Origin: Elymus sibiricus
Taxonomy: Eukaryota; Streptophyta; Magnoliopsida; Poales; Poaceae
Assembly (NCBI GenBank): GCA_039707655.1
Contig: CM077666.1
Span: forward strand, 246,108,166 to 246,172,165
Direction of reading: 5' to 3'
DNA length: 64,000 nt
Made by a program: the position numbers and the translations under genes. A model generated the notes under the pieces. That model did no database searches, had not been told where the DNA came from, and saw only the letters and a program-made list of their open reading frames with translations. Below, piece after piece: positions 19,884-31,248 of the stretch. Numbering within the stretch: position 1 is the first letter of the stretch; the number at the start of each line of letters is the position of its first letter.

Positions 19884-22687
19884 TGTGGTGCCCCCATGTT
19901 TGCTTTTGGTAATTGATGACAATCTCTATGGACTAATGGTTGCCATGAGTTATATTGAAGGGTTTGTCCATAGGCATTTCTTGAAGTCCATTTGTTGGTT
20001 TCAAGGAGATTATGTGATGACCAAGGTGCTATTCAAGGATTTATCCAAAGATTGGTCATGTGAGAGTTGAGCCTATTGCAAGCATGTCTTGAAGAAGAAG
20101 ATTGTGTGAATATTCATGTTTACCTTCAAGACATCATCCTAATGAAGATAGTTGGAAAGAGTCAAGGTTGATCAAGACTAAGTACAAAGAGTGACTCAAG
20201 TTGATCAACACACAAAGCGTAGAAGATGTACCAAGCGGGATCAAGTGATCTCATGGTATGGTAAGCATTGTCCATTACGCTTTGTGTACTAACCTGTGGT
20301 CTATGTGAGAGTTGTTTGTGGGGTTAGGTATGTTTCCATGGGCACGCATCAATAGGAAGATATCATACAACCCATGAAGGATGACATCAAGTGGTGATCG
20401 TCATCAAGGTTGCGGTTTGCAAGTTCAAGTGGAGCATCACGAAGAGATCACATGCTTGAAGCTTGTTGTCCATTGTGGTGACAATGGACTTGTGAAGATG
20501 TGCCGAAGAGTGGCTCACCCATAGTGGAGTATGGGGGAGCAATCTACTAGTCTTCATCGAGCCGACGCAATCAAGAAAGGTGGTCCAACTTGAGGAAGTC
20601 AAGATCGTCATCATCTAGCTCAAGTGGACTATGCGCAAGGCAAAGGTTCGCCCTTCATAGGTTTTCCATTTTACCGGTCTCATCGTGGTAGTTGGGAGAC
20701 CGGGTTATAGGATCGATAGCCGTACTATCAAGGGGGGCTCTCGGATGAGTAGCTTAATCGTATCTTTCGTAGAGAGCTCAAACCATTGCATTCTTGCATC
20801 ATCTTTCTTGGTTCTTGTTTGGCCTTTTTGCTTTGGGAGTCTTTGAGCTTTTGGTCACCTTCATGACAAGCTCAAGTTCATCGAGAACGGATTTCGTTTG
20901 CTCCTCCTAGTATGTTCTCGATGTTGGGGTTTATGTCGGATCATCACTGATAGAGGTTTCACATCGCTGTTGGATAGTACTCGTCGTCCTCTATCCAACA
21001 AGCTTGAGTTTGCTCTTTTCGGAGCTCATTTGCATAAGTTATGGCAGTTCTGGTTTTCTTGTAGCCATCTGTTGCTGTGCTTGTGAGCTGGAGGCCACAA
21101 GCGGTAGTACCGCTCTGGTAAGCGGTAGTACCGCTTATTAGCGGTAGTACCGATGTCCAGTTCCGCGGCTACTACCGCTGCTTCTGGGAACTCGACTTTC
21201 GTGTCGGGTTTGCGCGGAAGTGCAACGGTAGTGCGAAGCGGTAGTACCGCCCTCTACTACCGCTGCACTACCGCTCCCTCCAGGTCTCGATGCACTCTCA
21301 GCGGAAGTGAGGCGGCAATGGAGAGCAGCACTACTGCCTATAAGCGGTAGTACCGCTCAGGTGGGCGGTAGTACCGCTGTAGCAGTTCTACTGCTTCTCC
21401 CCTGTTCCTGCTCTGCTTCTGAGTAACCCGAGCTGCAACCTCAGCGGTAGTACCGCCGGGGCGAGCGGTAGTACCGCTCCGGCTGCACTACCGCCTCATA
21501 GCTTCGTGCCATTGCACTGCCTTTGGGTTACTACCGCCCGAGCGGTAGTACCGCTCTGTGGAGCGGTAGTACTGCTCTGTGCGGGCTGAGAGCAAGGTAA
21601 CGGTTGGATTTTTCCCCTCCTATTAAAGGGGGTCTTCTTCCCCCTTGAACCTTATCCCTTCTAGCTCGTGTTCTTCCCCCATTGTTGACCTTCTTCGAGC
21701 TTGCTAACTCTCAATCCCTCCAATGATTCTTGCTAGCTCTTGAGGGAAAAGAGAGAGGAGATCTAGATCTACGTTTCCACCAATCACTTTCTCCTCTATG
21801 TGAGGGGAACCCCTTGGATCTAGATCTTGGAGTTCTTGGTGTTCTCCTTCTTGTTCTTCCTCTCATATTCCTCCATAGCTTTCGTTGCTTTGGTGGGATT
21901 TGAGAGTAAGGGACTTGGGCACTCCGTGTGCCCTTGCCATTGCATTTGGTGCATCGGTTTGAGTTCTCCACGGTGATACGTGGAAGTGAAGTTTGAGAAG
22001 CTTTTTACTATTGGGTGCTTGGTACCCTAGAGCTTGTTCCTCTTGGGTGCTTGGGCGCCCTAGACGGTTGGTGGTGCCTCGGAGCTCAATCATTGTGGTG
22101 TGAAGCTCCGGGCAAGCGTCGGGGTCTCCAATTAGGTTGTGGAGATCACCCCGAGCAATTTGACGGGTACCGGTGACCGCCCCCAAGGGTTGCCAAAGTG
22201 TACGGGTTCGGTGACCGCCCCCAAGGGTTGCCATTTATACGGGTTCGGTGACCGCCCTCAAGGGTCCCTTAGTGGAATCACAGCATCTTGCATTGTGCGA
22301 GGGCGTGAGGAGATTACGGTGGCCCTAGTGGCTTCTTGGGGAGCATTGTGCCTCCACACCGCTCCAAACGGAGATTAGCATCCGCAAGGGTGTGAACTTT
22401 GGGATACGTCGTCGTCTCCGCGTGCCTCGGTTATCTCTTACCCGACCCTTTACTTATGCACTTTACTTTGTGATAGCCATAGTGTTTCATGTTATATATC
22501 TTGCTATCACATAGTTGTATATCTAGCTTAGCATAAGTTGTTGGTGCACTTAGGTGAGCCTAGTCGATTTAGGGTTTGTGCTTGACAAATTAAACGCTAG
22601 TTTTATTCCGCATTTGTTCAAGCCTAAACCGTAATTATTTTAAAGCGCCTATTCACCCCCCCTCTAGGCGACATCCACGATCTTTCA
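19884..22687 (+). repeat. Solo LTR of a second Sirevirus-like copia family
   Basis: About 2.8 kb, starting TGTGGTGCCCCCATG and ending CCTCTAGGCGACATCCACG..TTTCA. It shares with the complete copia element's LTR the early TTTTGGTAATTGATGACAA-type text and the late CACCCCCCCTCTAG text. It has its own palindrome array (about 21097-21580, motif AGCGGTAGTACCGCT and half-sites), then AACGGTTGGATTTT (21599-21612) and TATTAAAG (21621-21628). No second LTR or internal region follows, so it looks like the product of LTR-LTR recombination. The TSD is imperfect (GAACA left, CAACA right if the last bases have mutated). Confidence 0.7.
21097..21628 (+). promoter_or_regulatory. Palindrome array and TATA-like box of the solo LTR
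   Basis: Around 15 whole or half copies of GCGGTAGTACCGC with variable spacing precede AACGGTTGGATTTT and CCTATTAAAGGGGG. The layout is the same as in the other Sirevirus-like LTR although the palindrome sequence is different. Confidence 0.65.
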
Positions 22688-22690
22688 ACA

Positions 22691-24644
22691 ACCCAGGTAC
22701 ATATTTTTCCACCTAAGCTCACTCCTGCTGCACCCATCCTTGCACTGTGATTCTTGCCCAAACTAACTCTGTTGTTCATTTGTTCTACTGGGAATCATGA
22801 TAGTGCATATTGAATAAACCTTTATTGTACTTGTAATTCCAAACTTGATGGTTTAGAAGCAAGATCTGCCAAAGGTTCATTTCACCACCCTCTTTTTTGT
22901 ACGTAAACTGATTGGTAGATCATAACAAATATTTAAGTGCTCTACTACACCATATGCCCGTATCAACCTACATTACGTTAGAGGTTTAAGTATGAAAGTT
23001 CATTGGTGACAAACTAAAACTGATCTTAAGATTTTAATATGGCCAATGATGTTGAGAAACAAACGCTGACGAAACTATAAAAAAGTATAGGAATCCATAA
23101 CTTATGTTGTGTATCTGTAATTATCAGTTGTCAAACTATAGACTATGAAACTGAGAAAGACCCAAGGCTTTTGATAGGTCAGGTGTTTTTAATAGAATGT
23201 TTGATTTCTAAAAAAAATGCCCAACAATATACACTCTTGTTGCGTCATTGACCCAAGCCCCATCTGCGTGGAAGCTACTATATTTTTTATAGATTGAACA
23301 TGGAGACACTTCGATAGGAGAAAAGGAAATGCAAGAGCATGACAGGGGAAGACTTCAAACATGCATAACAGAAGAACCATTTCAAATGTCACTATGTCCC
23401 TTTTCGCTATTAGATGTTGAGAACCTAAAGAATGCACACAGGTTTGTATATTCCATTTGATGGTAGTGTGGTGTCGTAGTTTTTTGTTAGCTAGGTGTGT
23501 TGGTTGTCCTACTTAATGTTCCTATTCTCTCTAAAAAAACTGAATGTTCCTGTCAGTTCGAACTCATCACATTATTCATGATTTTTAGTCATGCTTTGAG
23601 CTTTTATTTGCAACTATATGAAATCATGTCTTAGGCTCAATGTAATGTTGAAACTTGGAGGCGATCAAATCATATGCTTTTTGGGATGTAAGAGCTGAAA
23701 GTAATTATTGCATACATCTTGGCTCTAGATTTTCGGTTTGTATTTTCCCACGATGAAGACATGGCGCACATAGAGCTTGATTTGTTAAGTTTCTTTCCGT
23801 TCTTAAGGAGGTCAAAGGGTCCCTCTTGGTAATGAAGAGGACAAACTTGAACTCAAGCAACCTCTTCACAGAGAAGTGCTTGAACAGAAGATTCTTCTCC
23901 CAGTCATTTGACAGATATAGAAATAGATTTTCTGATGGTCAGATGTTTTGTAGTAAATATACCTCTTTTGCAAGTCATTTTTAACTTGGGTCTGGAATTA
24001 GTATATGCTATTTAAGAGGGGGTTTTCGCGTGATGTTATTTAAATGGGTCTATTTGCCTAGAGAATTTTTTATTCTTTTCTTTGTATACAAGATTTTGCA
24101 CCTTCATAGAGTGTATGTTTCATTTTAGTCAGTTGTGAGCGGTATTGTTTTAAGTTTTCTTTCAACGAATTGATTGCCAAAAAAGAGATTAAAAGACTAT
24201 TTTGAATCGTTAAAAATATATATAAGACATAAAGTAAAGAGTTTTGAAAAGAGGTCTCACACATTGTGATGAGAAAAAGGTGAAGGGAAGGGAATGCCAA
24301 GTAGAAAGATGTAGCTTTATCTTCACAAGGAGAGAGTGTTTAAAGGGAGACGGAGATTGCCTATGAAGGAAGAAGCGGGATGGAGCATAAACATATTTTT
24401 GGCTCATGGCGGCCAGTGAGGATGTTTTTTTAGAGGCTCAAAACTGCCTGTAAAAAGTTACAAAAATGAACTATTTCACACGCAAACGTATGCATGTGCT
24501 CGAAGTGACAGTAAAATTTCATTCAAAAGTACTGTATGTTATATTATGCGTTGTGAAAACTACAAAAATCCAGGAAAAGGACAAAAAAAGCAAGCTTATT
24601 TTTGCATGTGTATGCCTTTTTTTTTTCTCACACACAAACATGGT
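22691..24644. other. AT-rich sequence, no gene recognised
   Basis: Continues the DNA interrupted by the solo LTR. Only short frames are open and no RNA gene is apparent. Its right end is the breakpoint at 24645. Confidence 0.4.
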
Positions 24645-24727
24645 CAGTGATCCAACTTGAAATTAATATCTCATTTCAAATTCCGCCACTGAATTCAAAT
24701 TCAAATGTAATAAGTTGGATCACTGTA
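24645..24727. other. Rearrangement junction with templated filler DNA
   Basis: This 83-bp patch is assembled from pieces of the adjoining LTR. 24645-24658 (CAGTGATCCAACTT) equals the LTR near 31276-31289. 24661-24707 is a second direct copy of what follows at about 24741-24787. 24708-24727 is the inverse complement of the LTR near 31273-31292. Normal LTR sequence resumes at 24728. The first ~72 bp of the LTR, including its TG end, are missing. Confidence 0.75.
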
Positions 24728-27700
24728 AATCATGTTGGATTAATATCTCATTTCAAATTCCGCCACTGAATTCAAATTCAAATGCAAGTGAAATTTGGAG
24801 TTGCTCAAAAGTTGCTGGAAAAATGTTCATCATTTAGCATAAATACCAAAACAATTTATTGTTAAGAAAATCAACATCACTCTTATGCAAAGATGGACAG
24901 TACCAATTTCTTTCAATGCAATTCCAGCAATTTAAAATTGCAAATTCAATTATGAAAAATGCAAGTGAATTCCTCTGCCTCCCAAAATAATTCTGGCATT
25001 GTCTAAAATTGCAAAGTATTTAACGGGCTAAGTTCCACATTTTTCCTAAGTTTTCTGGTGGCCCCAAATATTCTTTCTGCCTCTGATTAAATAATAAAAT
25101 GAAAAACAGAGAAAACAGAAAAGAAAGAAGCCCACCTAGACTTACCTGGCGCCGGCCCAGCCGGCCCATTCCCTGTTCGTCTACCTGCTCCCCCCTGCGT
25201 GTCCGTCCGCCCGCGTCTGGCGCACGCCGTGCCGTCCCCAGCCAGCCACGACGATGGGGCGGGTAGGGGTGGGGATAAGGACCGCCCCCTCGCTTCCCCC
25301 TGGCTTCCCCCTCTCCCCTTCCCTCGCTCCCTCTCCCACGCAGCACCTCCCCGCCCGAGAGCTCCGCCGTCGTGCCGCCGTTGCCCGCGCGGCCACTGGC
25401 CTCCCCGCGGCCAGCCAAGGCGCCCCGGAGGACCGCAGCCGACGGCCTCTTCGTCTACGGGGACCCGCACGAGCCGGAACGCCCTCGAGCCGCCGCATTT
25501 CGTTGAGATTCGTCGACAGCCGCCGCCGCTCACCGCCGGTCGTTCCGCGCCACCCGACCACTCCGGCCTTCCTCGAGCTCGCCTACAGCCTCCCCGTGAG
25601 CTCCTCCCTCGATCCCCGCTTTTTCCTCTCGTTTACGTCGCCGTATTGCCCGCGCCCACCGTAGCCAAAGCTCCGGCCGCCGCCGCGAGCTCGCTTCCGG
25701 CGAGCTCGGGCCTCCCCGTGACCAGCTGCCAGCGCTGCTTGATGCGCGCCACTCCCAGCTCCCCGTAGAGCCCGTCCGCACAGAAAACCGTCCCCGGAAA
25801 CGTGACTCCGGCAGGCCTCCGCCGGCGGCTAGACGCCGGTGATGCCGACGTGGCGTCGTTAGCCACTAACCCTCCCCGCTAACCACTCGCTGACAACTGG
25901 GCCCCAGGCCACTAATTAGATCAGTTAGTTTTAACTAAAAACTGTTAGTTAAGCCGGTGTCTATGACACGTGGGTCCCGCTGACCCTTTGACTGGTCAAC
26001 GTGGACCCAGTCAGCTGCTGAGTCAGCGGTTGACCAGGCCCACCTGTCAGCCCCTCTGGTGCATCTCTAGGGCACTGCACCGGGTGCACCCAACATTTCT
26101 GTTTTATTGTTTAAATTTCGAATAAAACAATTCCAATAATTTCAGAAAATTGCTAAAAACTTTAAAAAATCATAGAAAATTAACCGTAGCTTGGATCGAA
26201 AAACTTTCTACATGAAAGTTGCTCAGAACGACGAGACAAATCCGAATACGTCCTCCGTTTATCTGTCACATGCCCACAACTATGCAAACATGGATCCGTC
26301 CCCTCCGGTTCAGTATACCGAATTCAGCCTAAACGCCGGGAAAATATCCCAGATATTCCCGATTCGTCTGCGACATGTAGCAATGCATTAGGTCACCACT
26401 AACACTGCATACCACCATGTCATGCATCTGTTTTACATTATTTGCCTTTATTTATTGTTTCTTTCCCCTCTTCTTTTCCGATAGCCCCCGAGACCGACGC
26501 AGCTCAGGAGACCGACGACCCCACTGACGATCCCTCTTTTGCCGCAGAGCTTCCAGGCAAGCAACCCCCCCTTGACGCATGCCTATATCACCTATTCCTT
26601 CTCCCTCCTGCTTGCATTAGAATTTGCTACTGCTTTGTTTTATCCTATTCTGATGCATAGCCTGTCCTTGTAACTGTTATCGATACCTGTCTGTTATCCA
26701 AAATGCTTAGTATAGGTTGGATGGTAAACCATCTGTGGCCCCTCTTCCTTGTTGTAGTTGCCCCGCTGTAGTACCTGTGACCCGATCGATGTGATCGTCG
26801 GGCTGAGACCAGTTATCACCACACACCCCTAGTTGCTCGACGCTGCAGAGCTAACATCGAGTGCCGAGGGTGATACCTCTCATCTCACTCCCGATGAGGC
26901 CTCTGTAGTACAGCTATTCGGTTGTGGGTTACCGAGGGTGATTCCTCTTCCCCACCTCCGATAAAGCTTTGTCGGTAACCCCGCAAGTGTGAATACCATC
27001 GAGGGTGATTCGTCCGGATTCACCTTGATGGGATCATCGAGTTGGAATCCAACGAGGGTGATTCCTCGGGTTCCTGCTTGATGTTATGGACACACGGTTA
27101 CTTGCACTTTATTACTGCTGTTACTGGATAAAGTCGGGTAGGCCCCGAGGGGTACCCGCGAGTGATGTGTAGACGGGTTGACCATGAGGGTACCCGCGAG
27201 ATGAATACGTGGCACGTCCGGGCATTCTTAGCCCTTGCCGTAAGTCCACGAGACGGGGCGACGGGGCCACAGGATCGTGAGTCTCTGCTCGTTACCGCGC
27301 GCTCCTAATGCACTAATGGGATTAGGATATGTAATCTGAGTAGGCCTTTGGCCTTTTCGCACTAACCAGTACGCGGGATGGTATGGGGCGGCGTCGTATG
27401 TATCAGCCGAAGCTCTTCAGACGTCAGCGATTGAGCGGCGCGCGCTGGGTTGGTCTGGTAAAGCCTGCACTTGTATTAAGGGGGCTAGGACTGCTCACCA
27501 GCCGCGTTCGCAACGCGCAGGAGTGCAAAGGGCGATGGGCCCAAGACCCCTGAGTGCTTAGGATTTAGACCGGCGTGCAGGCCTCTCTGTTGAGCCTAGG
27601 TGGGGCTACGACGTGTCGATCACCCGAGGCCGGACATCACCAGGAACAAGGGTGTGCGGCCGGAGGGATCGAGCGTGTTGGGTAATGTGGTTCACCCCTG

Positions 27701-28523
27701 CAGGGAAGTATATCTATTCGAATAGCCGTGTCCACTGTAACAGGACGCTCGGAAAATATCCCGATCTACTACAACTAGAAATGGGTTTAATATATTGGCT
27801 CCGGGATCGCTTTCTCGCAGGGAGTCGAGGAAGGATCTCTGGGCATGGTTACTTGTACTTGATGCTACTACTATATTATTGCTCTAATCTGTACTCTTCT
27901 AATGCTGCAAGACCCTGAAGATGCTAGTCTTCGATAGGCTAGGCTTTTCCCTTCTATTCTGGCATTTCTGCAAATCAGTCCACATATACAGCCTTCCATT
28001 GATAATGTTGCATATTTAGAATAGATCTGATGTAAGTCTTGCTGAGTACTTTGGATGAGTACTCACGGTTGCTTTGCTTCCCTTTTTCCCCATACCCGAT
28101 TGATGCGACCAGATGACGGAGCCCAGGAGCCAGCTGCCCCAGCCGACGTCGACTATGGCTACTACTACTACCCCGCTGGCGAGTACTACTACGAGGAGCC
28201 CTCCGACGACCGGGAGTAGTTAGGAGGCACCCAGGCAGGAGGCCTGCGCCTTTCGATCCAGTGCTTTTATTTTGCCCCGCCTTCTTAAAGGCCTATTTTG
28301 TTTAACTTTGTATCTGTACTCAGATACCTGATGCTTCCGCTGATGCTTGTATGACATCGAGCTTATGTATTCGAGCCCTTGAGGCCCCTGGATTGTAATA
28401 TAAAGCTTGAATTATTTTTATTTGTGTTTAGAGTTGTGTTGTGATATCTTCAAGTGAGTCCTTAGGCTTGATCGTGTACACTTGCGTGTATGATTAGTAC
28501 ATGATTAAGTCGGGGGCATCACA
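24728..28523 (+). repeat. 5' LTR of the Tekay-like element (left end lost)
   Basis: About 3.8 kb, matching 31321-35132 with small indels (for example the 3' copy has extra bases near 32415-32440). GC-rich from 25140 to 26080 with open frames on both strands that I regard as compositional. Four spaced copies of GAGGGTGATTCCTC-like text occur at about 26867-27066. No LTR-internal gene recognised. Confidence 0.88.
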
Positions 28524-28526
28524 AGT

Positions 28527-28538
28527 TGGTATCAGAGC
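28527..28538 (+). promoter_or_regulatory. Primer binding site (tRNA-iMet)
   Basis: TGGTATCAGAGC, four bases after the LTR end CATCACA. Confidence 0.9.
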
Positions 28539-29039
28539 CGACTGCCTGTAGGAACCCCCCTTTCCAACTCCTTGGCCGAAGTTGAGTCTAGTACTTGTAA
28601 AATGATTTTACTAACATGGCTGTGTGGCTTACGGGCCCACATCGCCAATGGGTGGTATTAGGATCTTTTATTCCTCACCTATACTCTGGGACTCTGATCT
28701 CTCTTCTTTTCGGGTTAAATGATTTTGCTAACTCTGACATTAGGTTCTCGTAATCACTTTCACCCAGAGAGCTGGATTGTCTGCGACTAATTCATTCCTT
28801 TGGACTGGTTAATCTGATAACCACCTTTTTCTTTTCCATTGGTCTGTTTAACCTTTCTTTCCAAGTTATCATATGCTTCTCACACTGTCATTTGACACTT
28901 TTGGAACCTCTTGGCAAAATGTGTCCTGATCAGCGTCAACATTTTGACTTCTTCCGAGATGATAATTGAATTCATGGTGAGCAATGCCATCCTTGCCCCT
29001 CGCTGATCTGTGTTATCATCAACAACCTCTTTGACTACC
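28539..29039. other. Deleted interior of the Tekay-like element
   Basis: No gag or protease frame is seen on the plus strand. On the minus strand 29063-28880 is open and could be an inverted scrap of element coding sequence, but I cannot assign it. Confidence 0.35.
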
Positions 29040-31211
29040 TGCCCACGCATTGCTGTTAACCCAGAACGAGTCCAGTCAAGAATGACTCCTCCGAAGAATG
29101 TCAAGCAAGTCAGAAGTTTTCTCGGCCTCGCAAGTTATTGTCGTCGCTTTGTCGAGAACTTCTCAAAGATTGCCAAGCCTCTGACTAATCTGCTTCACAA
29201 AGGCGTTAAGTTTGAGTGGACAGATAAATGTCAGGAAAGTTTCCAGGCCTCAAGGACAAGCTGACTTCTGCACCAGTGCTTGCACCTCCGGATTCTCGCA
29301 AGGATTTCGTGATATATTGCGACGCCTCTCATCAAGGATTGGGCTGTGTCCTCATGCAAGAACGAAGAGTAATTGCTTATGCTTCGCGACAGTTGCGTCC
29401 TCACGAAGAAAATTATCCAGTGCATGATCTTGAACTTGCTGCAGTGATTTATGCATTGAAGCTGTGGCGCCATTACCTTCTCGGTAATCGGTGTGAGATT
29501 TATACTGATCATCAAAGTCTGAAGTATTTATTTACTTAGCCGGATCTCAATCTCCGCCAACAACGATGGTTGGAAACAATCACGGACTATGACTGTGGTA
29601 TTTCTTATACCCCTGGTAAGGCTAATGTGATGGCCGATGCCTTGAGCCGCAAGTCCTATTGTAACAACCTCATGGTTCAGCGAGCTCAACCTCGTCTGTA
29701 TGAAGAATTGCGCCAGCTGAACCTCCACATTGTTCCAGGGTTCTCTTAATACCCTTGTTATACAGCCAGATCTTCTGAATGCTGTTAAGCATGCACAAGC
29801 TAAAGATGCTGAAGTTGATCTCATGAAAAGGGATCTTCACCTTGAAAAGTACAGGGATTTCTCGCTTGCTGAAGATGGAACCTTGTATTTCAAAGACCGC
29901 ATTGTGGTACCTCGGTTCGAATTGATGACTGACAAAGTTATGAAGGAGGCACATGATACCCCACTGTCTATTCATCCGGGTAGCACCAAGATGTATCGTG
30001 ATCTCCGACAAAGGTACTGGTGGTCTAGAATGAAGCAGGATATTGCCCGATATGTTGCTGAATGTGACGTTTGCCGTCGCGTTAAAGCAGAACATCAGAA
30101 GCCTATTGGAATTCTGCAACCGCTACCTATTCCTTTATGGAAATGGGATAAGGTTCAAATGGATCTCATTACTGGCCTTCCCAAGTCACAGAAGGGTCAC
30201 GATGCTATTCTTGTCATCGTCGACCAACTCTCCAAAGTTGCACACTTTCTGCCAGTTAAGGAGACAATCACTGCTAGTCAGTTAGCAGAGTTATATATCT
30301 CCAGGATTGTATCACTCCACGGTATTCCGAAGGAGATCAGTTCGGACCATGGCAGCCTCTTCACCTCACACTTCTGGAATAGTTTCCAACAAGCTATGGG
30401 AACTCATATTACCTGGAGTACAGCTTATCACCCCCAGTCCCAAGGCCAAGTTGAAAGAGTGAATCAAGTGCTTGAAGATATGTTGCGTGCTTGTGTTATA
30501 TCATTTGGCAAGAAGTGGGAAGAATCTCTCCCGTATGCCGAATTCTCTTACAACAACAGCTATCAAGCAAGTTTGAAAATGGCCCCCTTTGAAGTGTTAT
30601 ATGGACGTAAGTGTCGAACTCCTCTGAATTGGTCAGAAACTGGGGAACGGCCGCTCATTGGTCCGGATATTATCCAACACGCCGAAGAGCAAGTCCGTAT
30701 TGTTCGGGAAAATCTCAAGGCGGCCCAGGACCGCCAGAAGAGCAACTATGATCGCAAACGATGGGGATTGACCTATCAACCTGGCGATCAAGCTTATCTG
30801 CGTGTCACTCCTATGAAGGGCACTCACCGCTTCAGAATCAAGGGCAAGTTAGCTCCTCGCTACATCGTCCCCTTCCGCATTCTCGCCAGACGTGGACATG
30901 TGGCTTATAAATTGGAGTTGCCGCCGCAATTCTCTCACATCCACGACGTCTTCCATGTGTCGCAACTTCGCCGTTGCTTCAAGGAATCTCCGCACCGAGC
31001 TGTGGATCATGAGATGCTAGATTTGCAAGATGACCTATCTTATAAAGAGCATCCGATCCGCATTCTCGATCAAGCTGAACGTCGGACCCGCCAGAAGACT
31101 ACCAAGTTCCTAAAAGTGCAGTGGTCGAATCATACTGAAGATGAAGCCACTTGGGAACGCGAGGATCGTCTTCGGGAGGAATACCCCGACCTCTTTCCTT
31201 CTACCTCCTGA
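29040..31211 (+). pseudogene. Tekay-like pol remnant: RT end, RNase H, integrase, chromo-like C-terminus
   Basis: From 29085 the frame gives the RT thumb/connection (FLGLASYCRRFVENFSKIAK), then RNase H ([20 protein letters not shown], with DLELAAVI and TDHQSLKY) and the terminal GKANVMADALSRK. Integrase follows at about 29730-31211: HHCC zinc finger (H..C-x2-C in ECDVCRRVK), DDE core with MDLITGLPKS, SSDHGSLFTS and QGQVERVN, the GPY-like region and a chromodomain-like tail (FLKVQWSNHTEDEATWERED). Damage: a 1-bp frameshift near 29250, a TAG at 29537-29539 where family members have Gln, and another frameshift near 29735. The integrase part (493 codons) is otherwise open. No RT catalytic motif remains, so it cannot be autonomous. 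Confidence 0.85.
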
Positions 31212-31231
31212 ATTCTCGGGACGAGAATTTC

Positions 31232-31248
31232 TTTTAGAGGAGGAGAAT
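31232..31248 (+). promoter_or_regulatory. Polypurine tract of the Tekay-like element
   Basis: TTTAGAGGAGGAGAAT directly before the TGTAACACCC of the 3' LTR. Confidence 0.75.

Larger units (their letters stand above)
15746..24644 (+). mobile_element. Second Helitron, 5' end and gene-fragment cargo (right end not found)
   Basis: Starts TCTCTACTCTAATGGAGCAG. Its first ~100 bp are clearly homologous to the start of the Helitron at 2144 (shared CAGTTGGTAG and GGTTTTATTTTCGTCC blocks). Downstream are exon-like fragments with splice-type borders separated by AT-rich sequence, typical of Helitron gene capture. I did not find a convincing 3' hairpin with CTAG before the breakpoint at 24645. It was probably lost there, so the end given is only the last possible base. 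Confidence 0.45.

Noticed and set aside
21097..21580. GCGGTAGTACCGC repeats considered as CRISPR or satellite
   Set aside because: Irregular spacing and position before a TATA-like box in a solo LTR fit a promoter array better.
2144..24644. Search for an autonomous Helitron RepHel protein
   Set aside because: No rolling-circle HUH or helicase motif was seen in any frame; both Helitrons are non-autonomous.
25087..25781. Several long overlapping open frames on both strands (repeated at 31680-32266)
   Set aside because: They lie in the GC-rich part of both Tekay-like LTRs, are open on both strands, end differently in the two copies and show no domain. Compositional artefact.
27613..27918. 101-codon frame in the 5' Tekay-like LTR, also present at 34222-34527
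   Set aside because: Both copies are open only because the LTRs are similar; no domain, and it lies in non-coding LTR sequence.
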